The notes under the pieces were generated by a model. It ran no database searches. It was not told where the DNA came from and was given only the letters and a program-made list of their open reading frames with translations. The position numbers were made by a program, and so were the translations under genes. Shown in pieces: positions 8,659 through 16,658 of a stretch of 64,000 nucleotides of DNA. The DNA lies in NCBI RefSeq assembly GCF_900101025.1, contig NZ_FMUH01000002.1, positions 310,001 to 374,000 on the forward strand, in the 5' to 3' direction. How positions within the stretch are numbered: the stretch's first letter is position 1; each line of letters opens with the position of its first letter. The stretch comes from Klenkia marina. GTDB taxonomy: Bacteria; Actinomycetota; Actinomycetes; Mycobacteriales; Geodermatophilaceae.

Positions 8659-8706
8659 GCGCGGGGTCCGATGGTGGTCAGGACGCACCACCACCGGACC
8701 CCGCGC
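8659..8706. terminator. Long hairpin after aldehyde dehydrogenase gene
   Basis: A 20-bp stem with one A-C mismatch (8659-8678 with 8687-8706) and an 8-nt loop. It starts 39 nt after the aldehyde dehydrogenase stop and ends immediately before the AGGAGCAG ribosome site of the next gene, so besides terminating transcription it could affect translation of that gene. Confidence 0.65.
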
Positions 8707-8716
8707 AGGAGCAGAC

Positions 8717-9145
8717 GTGACCGACCCGCAGCACCCCCGCACCGAGCAGTTCCCCCCGGCCACCCCGCCGAGCGACCCCGCCGTCCACACCCAGGCGCAG
8801 CCGTACGCCGGCGATGCGCCGGTCGAGGAGGCCCCGCACACGCGGCGCCGCAGCGGGAAGGCGCGGGTGGCACTGGTGGCCGCTGCGGCCGTCGGGCTGG
8901 CCGCCGTCGGCGGGGGTGGCTTCGCCGTGGGGCGGGCGACCGCGCCCGACACTGCAACGTCGTCCACGACCGACCAGGAGTTCCCGGGCGGCGGTCGGTT
9001 CGGCACCCCGCCCGGCGACGGGCAGCTGGTCACCCCGCCCGACGGCGACCAGTTCGGCACCCCGCCAGGCCAGGACGGCACCACCGACGGCATCACCACC
9101 GACGGGACCACCACCGACGGCGCGACGTCCGAGCCCACCACCTGA
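8717..9145 (+). CDS. Hypothetical single-pass membrane-anchored protein
   Basis: A 142-residue protein that I do not recognise. It has a hydrophilic N-terminal 50 residues rich in Pro, Thr and Glu, a basic patch RRRSGK, one hydrophobic segment (about residues 53-75, ending GGGFAVGRA), and a low-complexity outer tail with repeats of GTPPG-like and TTDG units. The order suggests an N-in, C-out membrane protein with a flexible extracellular tail. The GTG start at 8717 has AGGAGCAG 6 nt upstream. No partner gene is evident; it stands alone between two hairpins. Confidence 0.65.
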   Translation: MTDPQHPRTEQFPPATPPSDPAVHTQAQPYAGDAPVEEAPHTRRRSGKARVALVAAAAVGLAAVGGGGFAVGRATAPDTATSSTTDQEFPGGGRFGTPPGDGQLVTPPDGDQFGTPPGQDGTTDGITTDGTTTDGATSEPTT

Positions 9146-9146
9146 T

Positions 9147-9161
9147 CCCCGGCGACCGGGG
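9147..9161. terminator. Short hairpin after hypothetical gene
   Basis: CCCCGG-CGA-CCGGGG directly after the stop at 9145. Small but GC-only. The rest of the gap up to 9412 shows no further clear feature. Confidence 0.35.
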
Positions 9162-9412
9162 TCGAGCCCTGTCGGTGGCAGCGGGAGCCAGCAGCCGGCC
9201 CCGGCGTGCGCCCCGGTGCGGGTCGCCCGGGTCGTGGAGCAGGCTCCGGGCGCGCCGCCCTTCCCAGTGCGCCCTGACGCGGGTCAGCGCGGGGTGGCCC
9301 CGGCTGCCGCGCACCCGGGGAGTGGGCGGGCGGCGATGAGTTCTGCGGCGCGGGGGCGTCAGAGTGGGGACGGGGCCGGGAGGGCCGGCCCGAGCACCCC
9401 AGGGAGCACGCC

Positions 9413-9820
9413 GTGCGCATGATCTTCGTGAACCTGCCCGTGACCGACATCGACGCCGCCAAGGCGTTCTACGCGGGGCTCGGGTTCGAGCAGAACCTGC
9501 AGTTCTCCGACGAGACCACCGCGTCCTTCATGGTCGCCGAGAACATCGTGGCGATGGTGATGACCCGGGAGAAGTTCACCGGGTTCCTGCCCGCCGGCGC
9601 CACCACCGGTGACCCGGCTCAGCAGGTGTCGGTGATGAACGCGCTGTCGGCGGAGAGCCGCGTCGAGTGCGACGAGCTGCTGGCCAAGGCCGTCGCCCAC
9701 GGGGGCCGGCAGTTCAACGAGCCGGTCGACCACGGCTTCATGTACGGCACCAGCTTCACCGACCCCAGCGGCAACGTCTGGGAAGCCGCCTGGATGGACC
9801 CCTCAGCCCTGGAGGGGTGA
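9413..9820 (+). CDS. VOC-family (glyoxalase-like) protein
   Basis: A 135-residue protein with one vicinal-oxygen-chelate module pair. The start MIFVNLPVTDIDAAKAFYAG and the end TSFTDPSGNVWEAAWMDP are typical of single-chain VOC proteins annotated as glyoxalase/bleomycin-resistance-like; dimers usually chelate a metal with His/Glu. Only some ligands are evident here (the Glu in NVWEAAW), so a catalytic role is not assured. GTG at 9413 follows AGGGAGCAC; a Met codon two residues later is an alternative start. It converges on the PRC-barrel gene with a strong hairpin between. Confidence 0.82.
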   Translation: MRMIFVNLPVTDIDAAKAFYAGLGFEQNLQFSDETTASFMVAENIVAMVMTREKFTGFLPAGATTGDPAQQVSVMNALSAESRVECDELLAKAVAHGGRQFNEPVDHGFMYGTSFTDPSGNVWEAAWMDPSALEG

Positions 9821-9826
9821 TCGGAG

Positions 9827-9881
9827 GACCCCCTCGCCCCCCGGCCCGCGCACATGCGGGCCGGGCCCCTGCGAGGGGGTC
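9827..9881. terminator. Two-tier terminator hairpin between convergent genes
   Basis: Outer stem 9827-9837 with 9871-9881 (11 bp) and inner stem 9841-9849 with 9856-9864 (9 bp), separated by a small internal loop. It lies between the VOC gene and the PRC-barrel gene, so probably serves both. Confidence 0.7.
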
Positions 9882-9892
9882 GTTCCATCACG

Positions 9893-10252
9893 TCACCTGC
9901 GGGCCAGCTGCCGTTCGCCATTGGGGCCGGTGGCGTAGGGCAGCTGGTAGTGGGCGAAGACGTTGGGCTCCTCGGCGGCGGCGAGCTCCCCGTCGGTGTC
10001 GATGCTCGGCGCGGCCTTGGCCAGGTCGCGGGCGTAGGTCACGCGCACCTCGCGCGGGCCGACGGTGGCGTCCTTCAGCGGGACGAACACGATGGACTTG
10101 CCGCCGATGAGCCCGCCGACCTCGACCCCGATGAACGAGGGCTCGTCGCTGACGACGTCGACGTAGATCGACTCGAGGGTGCCGATCTTGTGGCCCTCGG
10201 GGTCGACGACGTTCTCGCCGCGCCAGTCGCGGATGTTGCCAGCGGGGATCAT
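9893..10252 (-). CDS. PRC-barrel domain protein
   Basis: A 119-residue protein beginning MIPAGNIRDWRGENVVDPEGHKIGTLESIYVD, a classic PRC-barrel module as in RimM and photosynthetic reaction-centre H subunits. The following residues (FIGVEVGG, KSIVFVPLKDATVG) complete the barrel, and a short acidic tail follows. Stand-alone PRC-barrel proteins of actinobacteria are of unknown or stress-related function. The ATG at 10252 has GGAGGA just upstream, which decides it over an earlier start at 10327 that would add 25 atypical residues. Confidence 0.8.
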   Translation of the reverse strand: MIPAGNIRDWRGENVVDPEGHKIGTLESIYVDVVSDEPSFIGVEVGGLIGGKSIVFVPLKDATVGPREVRVTYARDLAKAAPSIDTDGELAAAEEPNVFAHYQLPYATGPNGERQLARR

Positions 10253-10346
10253 GCGGTGTCCTCCGTGCTCGGTGGCCCCCGTCGGGAGCCGGTCGGGTCG
10301 GGGGTGCCCAGGGACGATCGTGCGCAACCGTCTCGGGCCGGGAGAC

Positions 10347-10850
10347 TTACGCCGTCAGCTGGGCCTCGAGGGCGGCCCGCACCTCAGGTGCGGTGGGCTC
10401 GGTGCGCGGTCGGAACCGGCCCACGACCTCGCCGTCGGCCGAGACCAGCCACTTCTCGAAGTTCCACTGGACGTCCCCGGCCTCGCCCGCGGCGTCGGGC
10501 ACGGCGGTGAGCGCCCGGAACAGCGGGTCGGCGTCCGGCCCGTTGACCTCGACCTTCGCCGTCATGGGGAAGGTGACGCCGTAGGTGGCCGAGCAGAACT
10601 CCTCGATCTCGGCCGCCGAGCCCGGCTCCTGGCCGGCGAACTGGTTGCACGGCACGCCGACGACGGTGAACCCGCGGTCGCCGTACTCGCGCTGCAGCTG
10701 CTCGAGCTGGGTGTACTGGGGCGTGAGCCCGCACCGGCTGGCCACGTTCACCACCAGCGCGGCGCGCCCGCCGGTCAGCTCGCCGAGGGTGGTCGGCTCG
10801 CCCTGCAGGGTGGTCACGGCCGCGGTGCGCAGATCGGTCACGCAGGTCAC
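10347..10850 (-). CDS. Glutathione peroxidase-family thiol peroxidase
   Basis: A 167-residue Gpx-type peroxidase. The peroxidatic residue is Cys (codon TGC, not selenocysteine) in NVASRCGLTPQY at about Cys40, followed by VPCNQFAGQEPGS with the Gln of the active-site tetrad and the possible resolving Cys, and WNFEKWLV with the catalytic Trp/Asn. Bacterial Cys-Gpx proteins reduce peroxides with thioredoxin or mycothiol-linked electrons. The GTG start at 10850 overlaps the DUF2237 stop by 4 nt, making it the last gene of a coupled operon with zwf, which provides NADPH for such reductions. An in-frame GTG at 10841 is a less likely start. Confidence 0.9.
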   Translation of the reverse strand: MTCVTDLRTAAVTTLQGEPTTLGELTGGRAALVVNVASRCGLTPQYTQLEQLQREYGDRGFTVVGVPCNQFAGQEPGSAAEIEEFCSATYGVTFPMTAKVEVNGPDADPLFRALTAVPDAAGEAGDVQWNFEKWLVSADGEVVGRFRPRTEPTAPEVRAALEAQLTA

Positions 10851-11278
10851 GAACCGGCGGCCGGCGGCGGGGATTCCCCCCACCCGGACAGGTCGTCGGG
10901 CACGTCGACCGCCTGCGCCCGCAGCATCTCCAGCGGCACGACCTCCAGCGCCCGCAGGTTGGTCGCGGCCAGCACCACCCCGGCCGGCGCCCCCGCCTCG
11001 TACGCCTGCCGCCACCGGACGGCGACCACGCACCACCGGTCGCCCGGGGTCAGCCCGCGGAAGCCGAACTCCGGCCGCGGCGTGGTGAGGTCGTTGCCCA
11101 ACCCGGCCTGCAGCGCCAGGAACTCCGCCGACACGACCGCGCACACCGTGTGGCTGCCGATGTCCTCGGAGCCGGTGCAGCAGTGGCCGTCGCGGTAGAA
11201 GCCGGTGACCGGGTCGTTGCCGCACTCCTCGAGCGGCCCGCCGAGCACGTTGCGCTCGCCGGGCACGTACGGGGTCAT
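10847..11278 (-). CDS. DUF2237-family protein
   Basis: A 143-residue protein of the DUF2237 family, recognisable from NVLGGPLEECGNDPVTGFYRDG, the CCTG motif and the DRWCVVAVRWRQAYEAG segment. The family has several conserved Cys residues (at least five here) and unknown function; no signal peptide is visible. ATG at 11278 overlaps the stop of zwf (ATGA), and its own stop overlaps the glutathione peroxidase start. Placement between NADPH-producing and peroxide-reducing genes suggests a redox-related role, which is inference. Confidence 0.85.
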   Translation of the reverse strand: MTPYVPGERNVLGGPLEECGNDPVTGFYRDGHCCTGSEDIGSHTVCAVVSAEFLALQAGLGNDLTTPRPEFGFRGLTPGDRWCVVAVRWRQAYEAGAPAGVVLAATNLRALEVVPLEMLRAQAVDVPDDLSGWGESPPPAAGS

Positions 11279-12618
11279 GCCGGTCCGTCCGAGCCGGCGG
11301 GGTAGTCGGCCAGCGGGACCTCGTCGGCGGCCCAGGCGTCGAGCACCGGCTGCACGATGCGCCAGCCCTGCTCGGCCTCGACGTCGGAGATCGACAGCGT
11401 CGGGTCGCCGGCCAGCATCTCGCGCAGCAGCAGGCCGTAGGCGGGGAGCTCCTGCTCGGGCGAGGTGGCCCGCAGCACCTCGCGCTCGAGGTCGAAGGGG
11501 TCGCCGGCGCCGTTGAGGTTGATCTCCAGCGCGATGCCGTCGGGCGACAGCTGCAGCCGCAGGACGTCGGGCTCGGGCTGCTCGTCGGCGAAGGGCAGGT
11601 GCGGCACGGGCTTGAACCGCACCACGATCTCCTTGCGCTTGGTGCCCAGCGCCTTGCCCGTGCGCAGCCGGAACGGCACCCCGCTCCAGCGCCAGTTCTC
11701 GACGGTCACGGTGAACTCGGCGTAGGTCTCGGTCTGCCGCGCCGGGTCGACGCCGTCCTCGTCGGCGTAGGCCGGCAGCTCGCGGGAGCCGATGGTGCCG
11801 GCGGTGTACCGGCCCCGCACGCTGCTGGCGACCTCGGCCTGCACCGCCCGCAGCACGTCGGCCTTGCGGGCCTGCAGGGTCGCGGCGTCCAGGGCCTGCG
11901 GCGGCTCCATCGCGACGACGGCCAGCAGCTGCAGCAGGTGGTTCTGCAGCATGTCGCGCAGTGCGCCGGCCTTGTCGTAGTAGCCGGCGCGGCCCTCCAG
12001 GCCCAGGTCCTCGTCGAACACGATGTCGACGGCCTCGACGTGCTGGGCGTTCCACACCGGCTCGAAGACGCGGTTGGCGAACCGCAGGCCCAGCACGTTG
12101 AGCACGGTCTGCTTGGCCAGGAAGTGGTCGATGCGGAACACGGCCTCCTCGGGCACCAGGCCGTGCAGCACCTCGTTGAGCTCGTGGGCGTCCTCGATGC
12201 CGGTGCCGAACGGCTTCTCGACCACCACGCGGGCACCGTCGGGCAGCCCGACCTCCCGCAGCGCGGTGAGCGCGGGCAGGAAGACGGTGTTGGGCAGCGC
12301 CAGGTAGACCACGGGCACGCCGTCCACCCGCTCCAGCGCCCGCCGCAGGTCGTCGGGGCTGGTCACGTCGCCGGGCTGGTGCCCGAGCTGCGCGACCACC
12401 CGCTCGCGGGCGTCCTCGGCGAGGTCGGCGGCGTGCGCGGTCAGCCGCTGGCGCGCCCAGTCCCGGTAGGCGTCGTCGTCCCAGTCCTGCTGGCTGACGG
12501 CGAGCACCTCGACGTCGCCGTCGAGCACACCGCGCTCGTACAGCTCGGCGAGGGAGGGCAGGAGGAGCCGGCCGGTGAGGTCGCCGGACCCCCCGAGGAC
12601 GACGAACGAGCGCTTCAC
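11275..12618 (-). CDS. zwf: Glucose-6-phosphate dehydrogenase
   Basis: A 447-residue G6PD catalysing glucose 6-phosphate oxidation to 6-phosphogluconolactone with NADP+. The N-terminal dinucleotide motif is [18 protein letters not shown], the catalytic motif [13 protein letters not shown] carries the His/Asp pair, and VEKPFGTG and [13 protein letters not shown] are also typical. It is shorter than the roughly 490-510 aa enterobacterial and OpcA-associated actinobacterial enzymes, so it may be the second, OpcA-independent paralogue. GTG at 12618 overlaps the upstream GH15 gene by 4 nt. Pairing with a GH15 hydrolase suggests that glucose released from trehalose or similar feeds the pentose phosphate route. 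Confidence 0.92.
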   Translation of the reverse strand: MKRSFVVLGGSGDLTGRLLLPSLAELYERGVLDGDVEVLAVSQQDWDDDAYRDWARQRLTAHAADLAEDARERVVAQLGHQPGDVTSPDDLRRALERVDGVPVVYLALPNTVFLPALTALREVGLPDGARVVVEKPFGTGIEDAHELNEVLHGLVPEEAVFRIDHFLAKQTVLNVLGLRFANRVFEPVWNAQHVEAVDIVFDEDLGLEGRAGYYDKAGALRDMLQNHLLQLLAVVAMEPPQALDAATLQARKADVLRAVQAEVASSVRGRYTAGTIGSRELPAYADEDGVDPARQTETYAEFTVTVENWRWSGVPFRLRTGKALGTKRKEIVVRFKPVPHLPFADEQPEPDVLRLQLSPDGIALEINLNGAGDPFDLEREVLRATSPEQELPAYGLLLREMLAGDPTLSISDVEAEQGWRIVQPVLDAWAADEVPLADYPAGSDGPA

Positions 12619-14468
12619 GAGCGGCCTGCCTCTGCGCGTCGGGCCTGCGCCAGCTTCCACCCCGACGCGATGACGCCGAGGTGGCTGAACGCCTGCGGGA
12701 AGTTGCCCAGGAACGAACCGTCCCCGGGGTCGATCTCCTCGCTGAGCAGGCCCAGCGGGGTGGCGCGGGCGCACAGCGAGTCGTAGAGCGCCTCGGCCTC
12801 GTCGAGGCGGCCCTGGCCGGTCAGGTTGTCCACCAGCCAGAAGCTGCACAGCAGGAACGCGCCCTCCTGCCCGGGCAGGCCGTCGTCTGACTCGCTGTGC
12901 AGGTAGCGGTACAGCAGGCCGTCGCCGGCGTCGAGGTGCGCGCGCACCTTCTCCACGGTGGCCACCATCCTCGGGTCGTCGAAGGGGACGACGCCGCGCA
13001 GGGGCAAGGCCAGCAGCGAGCCGTCCAGCCCGCCGTCGTTCGCGGTGCCCTCCTCGGCGAGGTGCTCGGTGAAGGTGCCCCGCTCGCCGTCCCACGACCG
13101 CTCGAGGACGGCGGCCCGCATCTCCTCGGCCGCGGCCCGCCAGCGCTCGCGGGGGTGGTCCAGGCCGCAGCGCTCGGCGATGCGCAGCGCACGGTCGACC
13201 GCCACCTGGCACATGGCCACCGAGTAGGTGAACGGGCGGCCGGCGCTGCGGATCTCCCAGATGCCCTGGTCGGGGGTCCGCCACTGGTCGATGGCCTGCT
13301 CGGCCAGCGCCGACAGCGCCGTCCAGAGGTGCTCGTCGACCTGGCCGCCGTCGGTCGTCCACTGGTGGGCGACGTCCATCAGCTCGCCGTAGACGTCGTG
13401 CTGGGTCTGCCCGGCCGCGCCGTTGCCCCACCGCACCGGCGCGGAGTCGCGCCAGCCGCGCAGGCCGGGGTCCTCCCACTCCTCCGGCGGCTGGCCGCCG
13501 TCGAGGGCGTACATGATCTTCGGCCCGCCGTCGCGCTCGGCGTTGGTGAGCGTCCAGGCCAGGAACGAGTCGGCTTCGGTGGTCAGCCCGATGCGGCGCA
13601 GCGCGTACACGCTGAACGCCGCGTCGCGCACCCAGGTGTAGCGGTAGTCCCAGTTGCGCACGCCACCCACGTCCTCGGGCAGCGACGACGTGGCGGCGGC
13701 CATGATCGCGCCGGTCGCGGCGTGGTCGAGCAGCTTGAGCGTCAGCGCCGAGCGGCGGACCAGCGCCCGCTGCGGGCCCTCGTACCGGATGCGCGCGGCC
13801 CAGGCCCGCCAGGCGGCGGCGGTCTGCTGCACCAGGGTCTCCGGGTCCTGCCGGTCCTGCAGGCGGGTGTTGCCCGACCAGTGCAGCGCGACGGTGAGCG
13901 GGTCGCCGGCGCGCAGGGTGACCGTGCCGCCGAGCACGCCGTCGTCGCCGACCGTGAGCGGGTGCGAGGACCAGAGGGTGAGCCGCAGCTCGGGCCGGGT
14001 GGGCCAGTGCAGGGCCCAGCCGCCGCCCTCCTCGCGCACCTGCACGTCGTCGCGGGGGCGCAGGCGCACGGTGAGCTCGGCGGTGCCGCTGACCACGCGG
14101 GCCAGGCGCAGCAGCTCCGAGCGGCCGCCGGGCACCAGCTCGGTGAGGTCGGCGCCGGCGCGCAGGGTGAGGCAGTCGGTGACCTCGACGACGCCGTCGG
14201 GCCCGTGCAGCTCGGTGACCAGCACGCCGGTGTCGTCGAGGTAGCGCTGGTCGGCGCTCTGCAGGCCGGTGAGCTCGAGGTCGAGGGACCCGCCCCGTTC
14301 GTGGTCCAGGATCCCGGCCAGGAACGGCGGGGAGTCGAACTCGGGCAGGCACAGCCACGGGATGGATGCGTCGCGGGCGACCAGCGCGCACGTGGCGCCG
14401 TCCCCGATCAGGCCGTGGTCCTCGATGGGCAGCTGACCGCGGTCTCGAGTCAGCGGGCGGGTCGGCAC
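12615..14468 (-). CDS. Glycoside hydrolase family 15 protein (trehalase/glucoamylase type)
   Basis: A 617-residue GH15 enzyme. The N-terminal beta-sandwich starts with PIEDHGLIGDGATCALV and the (alpha/alpha)6 barrel contains GVRNWDYRYTWVRDAAF and, near the C-terminus, LLSEEIDPGDGSFLGNFPQAFSH, the region holding a catalytic Glu in this family. Actinobacterial members of this length are often acid trehalases or glucan-processing enzymes; no signal peptide is seen, so it acts in the cytoplasm. GTG at 14468 is preceded by CCGAGGAG, fixing the start. It heads an operon with zwf, DUF2237 and glutathione peroxidase, each joined by 4-nt overlaps. Trehalose as substrate is inferred. Confidence 0.88.
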   Translation of the reverse strand: MPTRPLTRDRGQLPIEDHGLIGDGATCALVARDASIPWLCLPEFDSPPFLAGILDHERGGSLDLELTGLQSADQRYLDDTGVLVTELHGPDGVVEVTDCLTLRAGADLTELVPGGRSELLRLARVVSGTAELTVRLRPRDDVQVREEGGGWALHWPTRPELRLTLWSSHPLTVGDDGVLGGTVTLRAGDPLTVALHWSGNTRLQDRQDPETLVQQTAAAWRAWAARIRYEGPQRALVRRSALTLKLLDHAATGAIMAAATSSLPEDVGGVRNWDYRYTWVRDAAFSVYALRRIGLTTEADSFLAWTLTNAERDGGPKIMYALDGGQPPEEWEDPGLRGWRDSAPVRWGNGAAGQTQHDVYGELMDVAHQWTTDGGQVDEHLWTALSALAEQAIDQWRTPDQGIWEIRSAGRPFTYSVAMCQVAVDRALRIAERCGLDHPRERWRAAAEEMRAAVLERSWDGERGTFTEHLAEEGTANDGGLDGSLLALPLRGVVPFDDPRMVATVEKVRAHLDAGDGLLYRYLHSESDDGLPGQEGAFLLCSFWLVDNLTGQGRLDEAEALYDSLCARATPLGLLSEEIDPGDGSFLGNFPQAFSHLGVIASGWKLAQARRAEAGRS

Positions 14469-14543
14469 AGGTGTCTCCTCGGTGTCGGCTCGTCGTCCTG
14501 CCTCCCCTGCCCGATCGACCGGCGCCCGAACCCCGGGATCTGG

Positions 14544-14549
14544 CAGGGT
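14544..14549 (+). promoter_or_regulatory. -10-like element of acetoacetyl-CoA synthetase gene
   Basis: CAGGGT 7 nt before the GTG at 14557, in the context CTGGCAGGGTG that recurs before the gene at 48251. The spacing suits a leaderless transcript beginning at the start codon. Confidence 0.4.
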
Positions 14550-14556
14550 GCGGGGG

Positions 14557-16524
14557 GTGATGCTGTGGTCGCCGACACCGGAATCCATCGCCGCCTCCCA
14601 GCTGGGGCGGTTCGCTGCCTGGGCCGCCGACCGCCGCGGCATCCCGCTGCGCGGCTACGACGAGATCTGGGCGTGGTCGACGTCGCACCTGGACCAGTTC
14701 TGGGCCGACGTCGCCACCTGGTTCGACGTCTTCGAGGGCGAGGAGCCGGTCACCGACGACGAGGTGCTCGGGTCGCGGGCGATGCCCGGGGCCGAGTGGT
14801 TCCCGCGGCGCACGGTCAACCTGGCCCAGCTCGCGCTGCGGCACGCCACCGACGACCGGCCGGCGATCGTGTCGGTGCACGAGACCGCCGAGGGACTGAG
14901 CGATCCCGCATCGATGTCCTGGGCCGACCTGCGGGGTCAGGTGGGCGCCTTCGCCGCGACGCTGCGCCGGCTCGGGGTGCAGCGCGGCGACCGGGTGGCC
15001 GGCTACCTGCCCAACGTGCCCGAGGCGGTCGTCGCCTTCCTCGGCTGCGCCTCGATCGGCGCCGTCTGGTCGGCGTGTGCGCCGGACTTCGGCCCGCGCG
15101 CGGTGCTCGACCGGTTCGCCCAGATCGAGCCGGTGGTGCTGGTCGCCTGCGACGGCTACCGGTTCGGCGGCCGCGAGCACGACCGCCGGGACGTCGTCGC
15201 CGACCTGCGGGCCGCGCTGCCCACCGTGCGGACGACGATCGCGCTGCCCCGCCTGCACGCCGAGGTCCCCGCCGACGCGCTGCCGTGGGCCGAGGCGGTG
15301 GCCGACCTCCAGCCGCCGGTGTTCGAGGCGCTGCCCTTCGACCACCCGCTGTGGATCGTCTACTCCTCGGGCACCACGGGGCTGCCGAAGGGGATCGTGC
15401 ACGGGCACGGCGGGGTGGCGATCGAGCAGCTCAAGCAGGCCGGGTTGCACATCGACATCGGGCCCGGCGACCGGTTCTCCTGGTACGCCTCGACCGCCTG
15501 GATCATGTGGAACATCGCGGCCTGCTCGCTGCTGACCGGCGCGACGCTGGTGGTGCACGACGGCGCCCCGGGCTTCCCGTCGCTCGACGCCCAGTTCGCG
15601 GTCGCCGAGCGCTGCGGCACCACCTACCTCGGTACCAGCGCCGGGTACCTGACCGCGTGCGAGAAGGCCGGGCTGCGCCCTGGTGATGCGCACGACCTGT
15701 CGGCGTTGCGGGGGATCGGGTCGACCGGGTCGCCGCTGCCGGCGTCGACGTTCGAGTGGGTGTACGCGGCGGTGAAGCCCGACGTGTTCCTCGGCTCGCT
15801 GTCCGGCGGCACCGACGTGGCCACCGGGTTCATCGGCTCGTCGCTGCTGCTGCCGGTGGTGGCCGGAGAGCTGCAGCGACCGATGCTGGGGGTCGCCGCC
15901 GCGTCGTGGGACGAGGACGGCCACCCGGTGGTGGGGGAGCTCGGCGAGCTGGTGGTCACCGAGCCGATGCCCACGATGCCGCTGCGCTTCTGGGCCGACG
16001 CCGACGGTTCGCGCTACCGGGAGGCCTACTTCGAGCCGTGGCCCGGTGTGTGGCGGCACGGCGACTGGCTGGAGATCACCCCCACCGGCAGCTGCATCAT
16101 CACCGGCCGCTCGGACTCCACGCTCAACCGCGGCGGCGTGCGCATGGGGACGGCGGACCTCTACGCCGCGGTCGAGAGCATCCCCGCCATCGCCGACTGC
16201 GTGGTGCTCGGCGTCGAGCAGCGCGACGGCGGCTACTGGATGCCGCTGTTCGTGCAGCTGGCACCGGGGTTCGAGCTGACCGACGCGCTGGTGACCGAGA
16301 TCCGCGAGGCGGTGAAGCGCGAGGCCAGCCCGCGGCACGTGCCCGACGAGGTGCTCGTCGTCCCCGGCGTGCCGCACACCCGCACCGGCAAGCGCCTGGA
16401 GGTCCCGCTCAAGCGCCTGTTCCAGGGCGTCCCGCCGGAGAAGGCCCTGAACCTCGGCGCGGTCGACGACGCCGAGGTCGTGCAGCACTACGTGGCGCTG
16501 GCCGCCGACCGCGGCGTCCGCTGA
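14557..16524 (+). CDS. Acetoacetyl-CoA synthetase
   Basis: A 655-residue acyl-adenylate enzyme. The ATP-binding signature YSSGTTGLPKGIVH, the early FAAWAADRRGIPLRGYDEIWAWS, the RFWADADGSRY region and the hinge-Lys motif RTGKRLEVPLKRL fit acetoacetyl-CoA synthetase (AacS) and not acetyl-CoA synthetase. It activates acetoacetate for ketone-body or PHB-derived carbon use; the thiolase at 49011 could then cleave the product. GTG at 14557 and ATG at 14560 are adjacent candidate starts; a -10-like CAGGGT 7 nt before the GTG favours a leaderless start there. It is divergent from the GH15-zwf operon and ends at an elaborate hairpin/G-rich element. Confidence 0.9.
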   Translation: MMLWSPTPESIAASQLGRFAAWAADRRGIPLRGYDEIWAWSTSHLDQFWADVATWFDVFEGEEPVTDDEVLGSRAMPGAEWFPRRTVNLAQLALRHATDDRPAIVSVHETAEGLSDPASMSWADLRGQVGAFAATLRRLGVQRGDRVAGYLPNVPEAVVAFLGCASIGAVWSACAPDFGPRAVLDRFAQIEPVVLVACDGYRFGGREHDRRDVVADLRAALPTVRTTIALPRLHAEVPADALPWAEAVADLQPPVFEALPFDHPLWIVYSSGTTGLPKGIVHGHGGVAIEQLKQAGLHIDIGPGDRFSWYASTAWIMWNIAACSLLTGATLVVHDGAPGFPSLDAQFAVAERCGTTYLGTSAGYLTACEKAGLRPGDAHDLSALRGIGSTGSPLPASTFEWVYAAVKPDVFLGSLSGGTDVATGFIGSSLLLPVVAGELQRPMLGVAAASWDEDGHPVVGELGELVVTEPMPTMPLRFWADADGSRYREAYFEPWPGVWRHGDWLEITPTGSCIITGRSDSTLNRGGVRMGTADLYAAVESIPAIADCVVLGVEQRDGGYWMPLFVQLAPGFELTDALVTEIREAVKREASPRHVPDEVLVVPGVPHTRTGKRLEVPLKRLFQGVPPEKALNLGAVDDAEVVQHYVALAADRGVR

Positions 16525-16530
16525 CCCTCA

Positions 16531-16553
16531 CCCCACCCCCACCCCCACCCCCC
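16531..16553 (-). other. G-quadruplex motif on minus strand
   Basis: Read on the minus strand this is G6-T-G5-T-G5-T-G4: four G tracts with single-nucleotide loops, the most stable class of parallel quadruplex. Transcription from the lipoprotein gene would place it just after the 25-bp hairpin. Confidence 0.7.
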
Positions 16554-16617
16554 GGCGTCACATGACGCTGAGGACCCAGAATCGGCAGGAAGTGGGTCCT
16601 CAGCGTCATGTGACGCC
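16554..16617. terminator. Perfect 25-bp stem hairpin between convergent genes
   Basis: 16554-16578 is exactly complementary to 16593-16617, with a 14-nt loop. Each arm also contains its own palindrome (GCGTCA-CA-TGACGC and its complement). It sits between the convergent acetoacetyl-CoA synthetase and lipoprotein genes and probably terminates both. No T-run follows; instead a G-quadruplex motif follows the hairpin in each direction. Confidence 0.75.
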
Positions 16618-16620
16618 TCC

Positions 16621-16642
16621 GGGGGCGGGGCGTGGGGTGGGG
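16621..16642 (+). other. G-quadruplex motif on plus strand
   Basis: G5-C-G4-CGT-G4-T-G4 on the plus strand, 3 nt after the hairpin in the direction of acetoacetyl-CoA synthetase transcription. Loops are 1, 3 and 1 nt. Confidence 0.65.
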
Positions 16643-16658
16643 TGAGGTGGGAGCGAGG

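Noticed and set aside
10719-10740. Possible selenocysteine in the glutathione peroxidase
   Set aside because: The active-site codon is TGC (Cys), not TGA, so no selenocysteine machinery is needed.
11275-16488. One 1737-codon minus-strand frame spanning several genes
   Set aside because: Only its last 447 codons are a protein family (G6PD); the rest runs through other genes in the wrong frame and is an effect of high GC.
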